Of a stretch of 64,000 bases of DNA, positions 43,721 through 53,164 are shown piece after piece; positions within the stretch are counted from its first letter, which is position 1, and each line of letters begins with the position of its first letter. The DNA comes from Brachycybe producta. Lineage: Eukaryota; Arthropoda; Diplopoda; Playtdesmida; Andrognathidae. The notes under the pieces were generated by a model. It ran no database searches. It saw only the letters and a program-made list of their open reading frames with translations, and was not told the origin of the DNA. Location: NCBI GenBank assembly GCA_036925085.1, contig JAUPFP010000005.1:334501-398500 (forward strand), written 5' to 3'. The position numbers and the translations under genes are program-made.

Positions 43721-43928
43721 CTTCTGTATATATCCTTATTCTGTGGTAGAAGGCTTAGAAGAGAGGGTGATTATTGCTGATAGGCGCATGTCGGCAGATG
43801 ATGAACTTCTAATCTATGAGGCATTTTCATTTTGAATATTGTTTGGTGTGACTTGTATCGTCGCGATAAACTATATATTAGTAGCTACATTGCATGTCCT
43901 TTTCGCGGATTCGCGATACAACGTGAAT

Positions 43929-44049
43929 ATGGAGTTGGTTCCTCACGTTCACAGTAAAATAAATTTTGGAGCAGCTACTGAACAACACATAAATGGAGAC
44001 GGCTGTAATGATTTACATTCATTTTTCACCGTGGGAAACATTTTTAATG
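43929..44049 (+). CDS. ELYS-like gene, first coding exon
   Basis: The first in-frame ATG (43929) opens MELVPHVHSKINFGAATEQH and ends ...FFTVGNIFN with donor G|GTAAGT. The frame is open upstream but contains no ATG there. The end fits the ELYS N-terminus, where a G-K-F-like stretch precedes the first propeller strands. The leftover G joins in phase to the next exon (Asp). ELYS (AHCTF1/MEL-28) binds chromatin and seeds nuclear pore assembly after mitosis. Confidence 0.65.
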
Positions 44050-44154
44050 GTAAGTCTTAGTTTTGTCTTTAATATATAATTTATCGCGTTGTTATTTAAG
44101 TGCTGTCTTAGGAACGAAATGATCTTATAAAGCTTGGAGCACATTTTATCGTAT

Positions 44155-44385
44155 CGGAACGGAGGGAATCGGAATATTTTGATAACAAGCATTGCTGCCT
44201 TTCAATGGAGCCCCACCGAGGTGGCGTTTTCGATCCGATCCGAGGTAGTGTAACGGGGCTCCATAGAAACGCAAAGAGCACTTCAATGGAGCCCCGTACA
44301 CTACCTCGGATCGAAAACGCCGCCTCGGTGGGGCTCCGTTGAATTGCAGCAATGCTTGTTATTAAAATATTCCGATTTGTTCTGA
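44155..44385. repeat. Foldback element 1 in ELYS-like intron 1
   Basis: The arms (~44158-44262 and ~44290-44385) pair with few differences. They include CGGAATATTTTGATAACAAG, GGAGCCCCACCGAGG and CGTTTTCGATCCGA. Loop of about 25 bp. Confidence 0.8.
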
Positions 44386-44412
44386 GTCAATCTGATTAGC
44401 ATTTGGCAAAGG

Positions 44413-44606
44413 TAGTTAGAAATAGGTGAAAACTTCAGTTGGCTCCACCCTTGTTATGACGATCAGCAACTTCTAATTGGCTGGTGATGTAGTCTGACGT
44501 TGAAAGGGCGGAGCATGTGACGTCAAAATACATAACCAGCCAATTAGAAGTTGCCGGTCGTCATAACAACGGCTGAGCCAACTGAAGTTTTTACCTATTT
44601 CTAACT
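44413..44606. repeat. Foldback element 2 in ELYS-like intron 1
   Basis: The arms begin GTTAGAAATAGGTGAAAACT and read back from ACCTATTTCTAAC at 44605. They include CAACTTCTAATTGGCTGG paired with CCAGCCAATTAGAAGTTG. Confidence 0.8.
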
Positions 44607-44650
44607 TACTGTGCATTTGGCGGCTTGAAGTCGTCTTCATGCATTTTACA

Positions 44651-44663
44651 GCGCCATCTATTG
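44651..44663 (-). promoter_or_regulatory. CTCF-like motif (single)
   Basis: GCGCCATCTATTG, the same 13-mer as at 46951 and, inverted, at 46995. Resembles the CTCF core in reverse. Could equally be a piece of a dispersed repeat. Confidence 0.3.
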
Positions 44664-44889
44664 TGTAACTTAACAACCTTACATAAAAACTATTGATTCC
44701 CAGAAAGAGGAAGGGGGTTAGGTTTATAGAGTAACAAGGTTTGCTCGTTACCAAGGAAGTCAACTGTTGCTAGGGAAGCGGCGGCCATGTTGTGACGACA
44801 CAATAAATCTCGTCACATAGCCTATACATTATTTTCAATTATTTGCTGTATATGTTAAGAGGTTTTCATGTGTTAGTTGTTTTGTATGT

Positions 44890-45680
44890 GAATCTACGGA
44901 GCCCTGTTGAGGACATTGAAATAAATAAATTAGACTCGGACTCTTTCAAAATCTCGACTTACTATCTCGAGATCTCGACTTACTATGTCGAGATCTCGAC
45001 TTACTATCTCGAGATCTCGACTTACTATGTCGAGATCTCGACTTGACAGTATGTCGAGATCTCGAGATAGTATGTCGAGATCTCGAGATAGTATGTCGAG
45101 ATCTCGAGATAGTATGTCGAGATCTCGAGATAGTATGTCGAGATCTCGAGATAGTATGTCGAGATCTCGAGATAGTATGTCGAGATCTCGAGATAGTATG
45201 TCGAGATCTCGAGATAGTATGTCGAGATCTCGAGATAGTATGTCGAGATCTCGAGATAGTATGTCGAGATCTCGAGATAGTATGTCGAGATCTCGAGATA
45301 GTATGTCGAGATCTCGAGATAGTATGTCGAGATCTCGAGATAGTATGTCGAGATCTCGAGATAGTATGTCGAGATCTCGAGATAGTATGTCGAGATCTCG
45401 AGATACTATCTCGAGATCTCGACATACTATCTCGAGATCTCGACATACTATCTCGAGATCTCGAGACCTCGACATACTATGTCGAGACCTCGACATACTA
45501 TGTCGAGATCTCGACATACTATCTCGAGATCTCGACTTACTGTCAAGTCGAGATCTCGAGATAGTAAGTCGAGATCTCAACATAGTAAGTCGAGATCTCG
45601 ACATAGTAAGTCGAGATTTTGAAAGAGTCCGAGTCTAATTTATTTATTTCAATGTCCTCAACAGGGCTCCGTATGAATCA
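44890..45680. repeat. ~790-bp palindrome built on a 21-bp satellite
   Basis: The outer arms (ACGGAGCCCTGTTGAGGACA ... GACTCGGACTCTTTCAAAAT) match in reverse at 45600-45680. Inside, about 17 units of AGTATGTCGAGATCTCGAGAT run in one orientation from ~45050 to ~45400, then the orientation flips. Each unit contains the self-complementary TCGAGATCTCGA. Apparent Ser-Arg repeat frames on both strands are a by-product. It lies in intron 1 of the ELYS-like gene. Confidence 0.9.
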
Positions 45681-45689
45681 AATAAATAC

Positions 45690-46240
45690 AAACATAATAA
45701 ATTATTATTGTAACTTGAAAGTTGTTTAGAAACTACAAAGATAACTCATATTTTCATATTTGATACCTTTTCAAAATAAACATTTTATATGGGGAAAATA
45801 TCATCGGCTTAAAGTTGGGTCATTTTCAGGGCAGAAAAAATCCTGAATTTTATTTAAAAAAAAATAAAAATGGGATTTTTTTTTATTTAAATCACGATTT
45901 ACAAAAAAGTAGTACTTTCCACAAAAGTGCTACATCTCTGAATTACTTCAAAACATTTCGACAAAGATCGCTAGCATTGTTTTTCTATTACACCAATATT
46001 AAATTAATTTTAAAAGGGCAATGTGCACCTTTCAAATATGCCATTGCTAATCGAGTGATATAATGACAAAAAACTGGTGAGTGCAGTTATTGTTACAACC
46101 ACCTTAAGGGGGTGAATAGAATCTGCTCCATGGGTTCAGTTCGCTCTTTCGGGCGGGCTGAAAGTGGTTGGCTAGGCCACTTATTCTATTCTGTTCGGGT
46201 TCTGGAAGAAGGGAACAAACTAGTCCCTTTCGTTTCCTAA
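45690..46240. other. AT-rich intron, nothing recognised
   Basis: No gene or clear repeat structure is seen. TTATTTAAATCACGATTT near 45880 recalls the ends of the hAT-like element at 63047 but lacks a matching partner. Confidence 0.4.
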
Positions 46241-46249
46241 CAAATTCCT

Positions 46250-46490
46250 GTCTTTAAGAACCTTTACATTTGCCCTAAAACAATTTGCACTAAAGGGACC
46301 TAAAATGTCTTTAGGGCAAGTGGATTTAGGGAAAATGTCCCTTTAGGGCAAATGGTTTTAAGGAAAATAGTTTTAGGGCAAATGGCTTTAGGGAAAATAG
46401 TTTTAGGGCAAATGGCTTTAGGGAAAATAGTTTTAGGGCAAATGGCTTTAGGGAAAATAGTTTTAGGGCAAATGTCTATATCCCATATAA
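46250..46490. repeat. Short minisatellite, reverse of the 37090 array
   Basis: Units of TTTAGGGCAAATGG(C/T)TTTAGGGAAAATAG repeat with a ~30-bp period, four times regularly from 46345 to 46470. Confidence 0.75.
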
Positions 46491-46950
46491 GTTATGTGAA
46501 TTAATAAAAACCATATTTTTAAAAATGTTTTAATTATTCACATTTTTATTTTTCAGTGTGTCCATATATCATTAATATAATACATCATAATTAATTCATA
46601 TAATTTTGAAAAAAATTAATTAAAGTATGAAATATGAAGTATTTTTAAATAATTATTAATTATATCAATTAAGACATTTTTGTTGTGTTATGTATATTTT
46701 TGTAGTGCCCTGGTACATTAGAAAAAGAAAACAGTTATTTCTAGTTTTTAAAACACACACAGTTATGATTTAATTAGTGAACTTACGGTCTTCCATGTTA
46801 GTCTATGGAAGAAAACAGTTTAACCGATCATATTGGCAAAAACATTGCGTCCCATACCCATGTGATAGCATTTAGCCATTCACATAAAAGTTGAGTTGTA
46901 CCATTAGTTGGCGCAACTCTCTCTATGGCTCTGGCCTATTAACGTTAGCA

Positions 46951-47007
46951 GCGCCATCTATTGTTTAATGTATGCAGGTCACTGTATAGTCGACCAATAG
47001 ATGGCGC
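46951..47007. promoter_or_regulatory. Inverted pair of CTCF-like motifs
   Basis: GCAGCGCCATCTATTG (46948-46963) and CAATAGATGGCGCTGC (46995-47010) are exact reverse complements 31 bp apart, ~180 bp before exon 2 of the ELYS-like gene. CCAATAGATGGCGC differs at one position from the CTCF consensus as I know it. A small foldback element is the main alternative. Confidence 0.35.
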
Positions 47008-47187
47008 TGCATGCGTAAATGGCAAGAAAATGTGTATCATGTTCCCGTTTACACTTGGCGCCCCCATATATATGCTGCAAAATAAAATACTGCGTTGCTA
47101 TTGGTCAAATTAAAATTAACCAAAGCTATCGCCATGTTGAATTGTGATATATGTATTGCATATGTTGAATTATATTTATCTTTTTAG

Positions 47188-47724
47188 ATGGTCTTTCAGC
47201 TTGGCTTCACAGTGAACGGTCTCTCGAAGTTGTGTCTATTAAGAATGGATGGCGTAAGGCTGTGTGGGAATTTGGACGTGATGTTCCTGAACTTCCGATT
47301 GCTGTGACGTGTGTGACTGAACTGAAGCACGACAATGGATGGCTACTGATAGTGGGAACAGATAATGGGTCTTCAGGAGGTTTCGTCTACATTTTTGACG
47401 TGAAGAAGTCGAAGGTGACGAAGGTGATTTCCTTTCCATATGCCGTTACTGCTTTAGAAGTAGTTAATACAGTAGAGGGAGGGATCCGTCCTATGAACGG
47501 GATGCTGTCGAACGTATTGCATTATTTTTTTGGGATTGTTGCCGTTGGAACTCGTTGCGGACTAGTCTATCTTGTTGATCTTATGTTGGACGAAAGCAAC
47601 TTTTACTTTGATGAAGTCGAATCCGGTAGTCTTGTTTTTGTTGATGGTCGCACAGCAAAAGATATTCCATGTGCACGTGTGGCTTGTTTTGAACAAAAGA
47701 ACTTTTTGGCTTTCATTTTGAATG
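47188..47724 (+). CDS. ELYS-like gene, exon 2 (beta-propeller)
   Basis: The acceptor is TTATCTTTTTAG and the donor is AATG|GTTTGT. It encodes about 179 residues. WLLIVGTDNGSSGGFVYIFD, VISFPYAVTALEVV, LHYFFGIVAVGTRCGLVYLV and DLMLDESNFYFDEVESG follow, in order, the human ELYS N-terminal propeller (LLIGLEETEGSVLCLYDL, VTAIEP, LRWLFGVAAVVTDVGQILLV, DLCLDD). That propeller docks the protein at forming nuclear pores and chromatin. No stop interrupts the exon. The match is by recall of the human protein, not by a search. Confidence 0.82.
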
Positions 47725-47788
47725 GTTTGTTATTTTGACATGTTTGCAGATTTTGTTTTGTTGTTTATACATTGTGAATTTTTTTCAG

Positions 47789-47860
47789 GTGAATGCTTAA
47801 GGAATGACCAATTTTATTACGAATTGCCAGATAATGGAGTTGAAGTGATGGTCGATTCTG
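47789..47860 (+). CDS. ELYS-like gene, exon 3
   Basis: The acceptor is TTTTTTTCAG and the donor is TCTG|GTAAGA; the 64-bp intron before it joins in phase (Gly). It encodes GECLRNDQFYYELPDNGVEV then MVDS. The position fits the human stretch after the propeller's third blade. Following exons are probably beyond 62925 or outside the window. Confidence 0.65.
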
Positions 47861-50070
47861 GTAAGATTTAATCAGGATTAGTAATCCTTCTTATAAATAA
47901 TAAATATGTTTAATGCATTGTATGTGTAGTTATTGCAAAATAGGCCAAAGAAAGTGAATAACGAAATCTTACTTGGTTAAATCTGTATTTCATATTAACA
48001 TTTAGAAATGAACTTTATGGTACTTTCAAATTCTTGATTTTATTGAAGTTAGGAATTTTGCACATTGCCTAAAGAGTTAGGAATTCTGCACTTTGTCGAG
48101 TGGTTCGGTGAATTTGCACATTGCCTATTTAATGTAAGCATTATGACCATTGTCTAAAAGGGTAGGTATTCTGCACGTTGTGTAGTGTTTTAGACTTTAT
48201 GCAGTGTTTGTTTGTTTTAGTAATTCTGCAAATTGCCTAAAATATGTTGCAGTCACTAGCAATTTGGCGGTTTTACAGATTGCCTAGGAAATCTGCAGAA
48301 TCACTGATTTTTCATATTGGCAGTAACATATACATTTTGCTGTCGAAAATCACTGGCCATTCCTGGTCGGTTGGAGTATGGGCGAGTTAGTCGGCAAGCC
48401 GTGCCTTGAAACGGCCACCCATGGTCATTTCTGGGTTTACACAGCCCAAAACTAACCGTCGTCGTAAAAGGTTGAGAATGGGTAAAAAGATTTACTCCCC
48501 CGAATCGATGACTTTTTTACTTCTGTTCGACTCCCTTTTAGAATTTATTTGGCTAAACTTTAACATTTGCATTTACTTTGAAATATTCTGTTTAATGTAT
48601 GGCTTCCAAGACTGTTTAGAAGTAAGCTTTATTCGTAAATAGTTATGGGTCTGCACTAGTGTTGTAAATTTAAAAAAGGTTAATTTATAAAAAATGTTTT
48701 TAAAATAAAAAATGGCGGGAAATGAAAAAAAGAAAGAAAATTGATCAGTTTTAAGTACCTGTCCCCGAGATTACTGAATGATTCTGTTAGAAATGTAAAT
48801 TCAACAGGATGTCTGTAAGTCTATGTCCGGAATCTTGATTTTGTGGGTCGAACAACTCAAGAACGGAATGAGATAAAGACCTAGGGGTTATTTTTTATGA
48901 ATTTTTTTTGAGTTTTTGGTCATTATTTTTTGCGGGTCGAACAACTCGAAAACGGGGCCACCTACAATAAAATGTCATCAGATGTAAAATGTAACATTCC
49001 AGTTTTCTCACGGCCCACAGAGAGTGTTGTATACTTACTGTTGTATACTGTGTTGTATACTTGAACACCGGGGACACAAGGGTCGGTACCTCAGGAGTCC
49101 AGAGGTAGAAAATAGCATTGTCGAATCAGCTTACACGTGGCTGCTCGAGACTTCGCTTGACGGTCGAATCATTGGCTAAGTGGTGGCTGTAACATTAAGT
49201 CCCACTTCCCAAAAATAACAGCGTCCACACATAGAATTTGATATTTAGATAATGTCTCTTTATTTACAAAGGCAGCCACTCGCTGTGGATTGAGAAGAGA
49301 GGAAGATCTAGGTGATTCTGATTTTATGGCTGTTGTGGTGCGAAAATAAATAACTTTAGTCACAAAACTAATTTATTTCCAATGAGTTATCTTAGAACAA
49401 TTAAACATATATAGTAAATAAATATCATAGTCCAAAACAGAGAAAACCAAAAACTTATAATGTAAAGAGCTAAAAATGAAGTTGTAGATGAAAAACACGA
49501 AATGATGAAAACATACACTGAGAGAAAGCACTGGGCTTTTACCACATTGAAAATACAGAACAGAGTGAATAAAAAAACGAAAATTCGAATTAAAATTAAA
49601 TATAAAAGCCTGCAGAACAGGGCAACACGAGGCAAACGCCTCTAGGATGTGGCCACAAGAAAACAAGGGCCATCTATCTCCTGGTCAAGATGACCTAAAT
49701 ACAAAAATTCAGAGGACAAGAAAAAACCATCACCAAAAACACCCAAATAATTATTTTAATGAAACAATTAAAAAACACAAATCGAAATAAAACTTATAAT
49801 TGCTAGAGAACTGAACAATGGCAATCATCAGTCTGTCTTCTCAATCCACGTTCTGGTTTAAATACTCTCGATAATGGTCAAAACATATGATTAGAAAACA
49901 AAGGCGCCAGGTGTGTCCAACTTCCTTGGACACAACCAGGACCTTTAATTAATTATATAAAATACAATTAAACATATATATGATGTAACTGAATACAACA
50001 ATTAAGAAGGATATTCGTTAATCCTTCTAATAAAACTTTCTAAAGATTCTCACAACCAAGAGTTCTGCAT
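47861..50070. other. Intron of ELYS-like gene, repeats only
   Basis: 48050-48300 has degenerate direct repeats around GAATTTTGCACATTGCCTA. The phrase GGGTCGAACAACTC recurs near 48845 and 48938. 49010-49070 repeats GTTGTATACT. From 49190 to 50045 the sequence is AT-rich without a recognisable gene and may be an unassigned element. Confidence 0.4.
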
Positions 50071-50529
50071 TGTGGCAACCTGGTCTGCTCTATTTTGAAA
50101 TTTTTGATAGAGCAGATGAATTCCCTATGGTGGTCTGCCTGACAGCTACAGTAGGCTGTTGGGATGGATCCATTTTGGTGCCAGCAGACCTCTCACCATT
50201 AAGTCAATGGGTGAGAGGTCAGAAGTGACCTCTGTCCCCTCCAGGTAGAGTTTCCTGGAGGTTTCCTGTGGCCTGGTCAGCCATAGGATCAGGGCAGTGT
50301 GTTGTGGACAAGCGACCTGACAACTTGGATGGGGACACCAGGCCTGTCGCCAGTGACTTCTTTGTTCATCTTGTTTACTTTTGGCCATTGTGCCTTGGTT
50401 TTATATTTATGGGGGCTTGGTTGGGTGAATGATCTAGCCAAGTTGTGTAAATATTATCACTGCATCATCTTATACGTCGTAAGTGTAAATTAAACACTTT
50501 TCATCTATTTATATTTGTGTCGTGTCACT

Positions 50530-51315
50530 TGTGACGACCCAGTTCTGCTCCTTTTGGTGCGGAACTAAAACCCATGTCGTCTGCTAGGCACTTGTCAAAT
50601 TGAGTGTCAGGCAGACGACAAAATGGCCAGCAAGGGTCCCTGTCCTCCCCCAGGTGGAGCAGCCTGGGGGTGTATATAATGGCGGCGGCCATTGTATACT
50701 GGACAGTGGAAGTGATACCCTTCATGCTGATGCATGTGTTATTAGTGCTCTCATCAAATCAGCAGGTGGCCAAGATGGCCACCATTCATCTTTTACCTTT
50801 GTATGTTGGAGAGGTTAATAACCTCCTCTCCTGGCTGAATTAGCCAGGAGAATCATCATTTATTGTCTTCACTTATAGTGTGTGTTTTTGCTTATTTATT
50901 CTTGGTGAATAAATCTCTTTATTGTTTTCACTCTCTACCACTGTGTCCGTGTCCTTTATTATTTGGCATAATTACTGGGGAAGTTACCGCGGGGAGGGTG
51001 GGGGTTCTCGGCTGGGGTTGCGGCCCACCACCGTCCTGTTTTCGGCATGGTCATCATCGTGTCGGCTGGTGCTTCGCGCGCAGTTTGTCCACGGTAGGAT
51101 TCATCGGGAATCTACCGTGGATTCCTCGTCTTGTTCGGCGGTCAATCGTCCGTTGACTTGCGGCGGGGAGGATCCTCCGATCGGCGCTACCCGTGGCACG
51201 GACGGGTACAAGAGGAGGGCTGGCCAGCGCTTCGACCCGTCCCAAGGAGGGTCAGCGACGGTAAGTTAAGTCAAATTTACCGTGGGTATTGTAGCGACCA
51301 TGTCGGGTCGTTACA
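50530..51315 (+). repeat. 5' LTR of element D
   Basis: TGTGACGACCC to TCGTTACA. TATATAATGGCGGCGG lies near 50675, AATAAA near 50908, a 13-bp-stem hairpin (CCACGGTAGGATTC/GAATCTACCGTGG) at 51089-51120, and the donor hairpin at 51258-51283. Confidence 0.92.
51258..51283 (+). promoter_or_regulatory. Donor-bearing hairpin in 5' LTR of D
   Basis: ACGGTAA pairs perfectly with TTACCGT; the GGTAAGTT donor-like motif straddles stem and loop. It lies 58 bp before the LTR end. If used, it would be the 5' splice site for a shortened RNA from the third ORF; the copy in the 3' LTR is at 62553-62578. Confidence 0.5.
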
Positions 51316-51317
51316 AT

Positions 51318-51335
51318 TGGTGGAGGCGCCGGGTA
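51318..51335 (+). promoter_or_regulatory. Primer binding site of element D
   Basis: TGGTGGAGGCGCCGGGTA starts two bases after the LTR. Its first nine bases equal the A/B site, so a tRNA ending CCTCCACCA is expected. Confidence 0.65.
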
Positions 51336-51397
51336 GCGCTACCACCAGCCTCTCTTGTGCGGTCGGTAAGACCGGAGTCGTGTGGTGCCGGTAGGGC

Positions 51398-51861
51398 GTG
51401 GACATTTGTCCACGGAACTACGGCCGATCGCGGCTTAGGGCGTGGTAGTCCGGTGAAGGACCGTGGGACGCGGACGGTTGTCCGTGATACCGCGGTGGTC
51501 ACCGGGGAAAGCCCTAGGTTATCCGTAAGTAGGACGGTGGGCACGGTGGTTGACCGTGCAGGACCGTCCGAACGCGGGATAACGGTCATTTTCACCGTCA
51601 GTATACCGGTAGCACGGTGATTTACCGTGCAGGACCGGTAGAATCCGGTGAAAAGGTAACTTTACCGTAGCTTGTCCGGTAGACAGGTAGTACACCGTAG
51701 GGCACGGACTTTTGTCCGTGGAACTGCGGCGGAAACCCGTCTACGGCCAGGTTTACCGGTGATACTGTGGGACACGGACATTTGTCCGTGATACCGTGGT
51801 AAAACCGGGTTACGGTCAAGTTTTACCGTAAGTAGATGGTGGATTACGGACTTTTGTCCGT
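51398..51861 (+). repeat. Leader array of short perfect hairpins in element D
   Basis: Five palindromes with GGAC...GTCC cores lie at 51398-51413 (GTGGACATTTGTCCAC), 51471-51484, 51703-51720 (CACGGACTTTTGTCCGTG), 51773-51790 and 51846-51861. The spacers are dense in ACCGT/ACGGT. A similar composition returns at 58240-58830. Confidence 0.75.
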
Positions 51862-51884
51862 GAATCACCGTTGCAGGTAGGGAG

Positions 51885-53147
51885 GTGCCGCCGGCTCCGG
51901 CCAGGCGGGTGCCTCCAGGTGGAGGAACTCGGACCGCTCCTATGGGAGGCGGTCGGGGAGTTCCTCCGCCCGTTCAGCGACCACGGGTCCACTTGGTGGA
52001 ACCTGAGGATGCTGAACCCGATGCTGAGACTTCGGGGAACCGGAGCAGGGCACCACGGCGGGTAAGTACCGCGCCGTGGACGCCTGCACTGGCTGTCCCG
52101 TCGGAGATCCAGGCGTTTGGGTTTTTTAACCCAGTTCACTCGTTCATACGGTATGATGGACGAGAGGACATTACGCCTTTTCTCCGGCAGTTCGAAGCCA
52201 AAGCTCGGGCTCAGCGCTGGACGGATGAGGCCAGGTGCAGTTTCTTTACGTACCTGCTCGATGGTCCGGCTGAGGAACATTACGCCTGTTTGGTGGAGTT
52301 CAAGCCGAACCTGACCTGGCCGGAGTTGAGGCAGGCTATGCTTCACCGCTTTGGGACGAAGAATCAGGCTCAGGCCTGTTTCGACCGTTTCGAAGCCATG
52401 AAGCAAGGGCCTGCGGAATCACTCCAGGCGTTCTACTGGCGCTTTGTTGAGCTAGCAGAACGAGTTTCTCCTGGTGAGGATGAGTCTTGTCGACTCCTCC
52501 GGTATAAGAAGAAACTGCAGCCGGAGATTCTCAGACCTCTCTGGGGATCAAAAGCTGAGACCGTCAGGGACTTTACCACCGAGGCAATGTTGGTCGAGGC
52601 CGACATGCTTACGGCGGGAGCGTTACCTGCCCGTACCTTGACGGTACCAGGGACCCAGGCTACGGCCAAGGCCTCTGGTGCTGTGGCAAAGCCCAAGAGC
52701 TCTGCTACGTCTACTTCTACCTCTTCGGGTGTGAAGGCAGCGGCACCGTCCAAATCGGACGGAGCTACTGCCAAGACCGGAGGGCAGAAGGGAAGAAAGA
52801 CGAAGCGGCAGAGCCAGGGTGGAAATAAGTCCACAGCAGCCCCGTCAGGTTTCAGCCAAACGGCTGGAGGTGGAGGTCCTACTCGTAGGCAACCAGGTCC
52901 ATGCTTTCGGTGTAACCAGATGGGTCACCTTAGGAAGGACTGTCCGAGGGCAGTTGCCCAAGGACAGGTTGCTCGAGTACCACCGGGCGAAAGCCCAGTG
53001 GTGCAGTACCTGCCGGGTCTAGCACCCGTGGTACTGCAGGGCCGGGAGTATCTGTCCACCGTAATCGATGGACAGATGTTCTATCTACCTGTCGCCAGAA
53101 ACGAGGGCCCGCCCTCGTTAAACCGGCGCCGGTCCCTGCAGAACTGA
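51885..53147 (+). CDS. gag: Gag of element D
   Basis: The open frame is about 420 codons; the exact start is unclear (first ATG near 51941). Residues ~1-75 are Pro/Arg/Gly-rich. Residues ~90-240 resemble a Ty3/Gypsy capsid (FLRQFEAKARAQRWTDEARC, YLLDGPAEEHYACL, ESLQAFYWRFVELAERV). A Ser/Ala/Lys-rich linker leads to a CCHC knuckle, CFRCNQMGHLRKDC, near residue 345. It forms the particle and binds RNA. The same capsid-linker-knuckle order is seen in the fragment at 39945-41323. Confidence 0.85.
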   Translation: MPPAPARRVPPGGGTRTAPMGGGRGVPPPVQRPRVHLVEPEDAEPDAETSGNRSRAPRRVSTAPWTPALAVPSEIQAFGFFNPVHSFIRYDGREDITPFLRQFEAKARAQRWTDEARCSFFTYLLDGPAEEHYACLVEFKPNLTWPELRQAMLHRFGTKNQAQACFDRFEAMKQGPAESLQAFYWRFVELAERVSPGEDESCRLLRYKKKLQPEILRPLWGSKAETVRDFTTEAMLVEADMLTAGALPARTLTVPGTQATAKASGAVAKPKSSATSTSTSSGVKAAAPSKSDGATAKTGGQKGRKTKRQSQGGNKSTAAPSGFSQTAGGGGPTRRQPGPCFRCNQMGHLRKDCPRAVAQGQVARVPPGESPVVQYLPGLAPVVLQGREYLSTVIDGQMFYLPVARNEGPPSLNRRRSLQN

Positions 53148-53164
53148 GCTGCAGTCGACCGGTA

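Larger units (their letters stand above)
41317..43740. repeat. Triplicated promoter-like segment with AT-rich spacers
   Basis: A ~110-bp segment occurs at about 41317, 42738 and 43600. It runs from ATACATTTC through AATGGCGGCAGCTG, CGTCACGACATAAT and ATTCTGGGGCGG to AGTTAATGGCTCA. The first two copies are each followed by shared AT-rich sequence (TTGATTAAAT, AATCAAATTCAAATCG, TTATTCAGATTATTTTTT). This makes a tandem duplication of 0.9-1.4-kb units, the length difference coming from the 13-bp array. The last copy lies some 200-330 bp before the ELYS-like start codon. Confidence 0.75.

Noticed and set aside
43839-43928. Hydrophobic N-terminal leader for the ELYS-like protein
   Set aside because: The hydrophobic stretch lies before the first in-frame ATG (43929) and would need a non-ATG start; ELYS is a nuclear protein without a signal peptide.
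44930-45638. Long Ser-Arg repeat reading frames (MSRSRD... and RDLDILSRDL...) on both strands
   Set aside because: They arise because a 21-bp unit with no stop is repeated and is partly self-complementary; all frames on both strands stay open. Not a protein gene.
46250-46490. Telomere-like TTAGGG tracts
   Set aside because: TTTAGGGCAAATGG units only contain TTAGGG by chance; the array is the reverse of the minisatellite at 37090-38720.
48406-48642. 78-codon frame starting MKRPPMVISGF
   Set aside because: AT-rich intron, no splice context, ends in low-complexity hydrophobic residues; likely chance.
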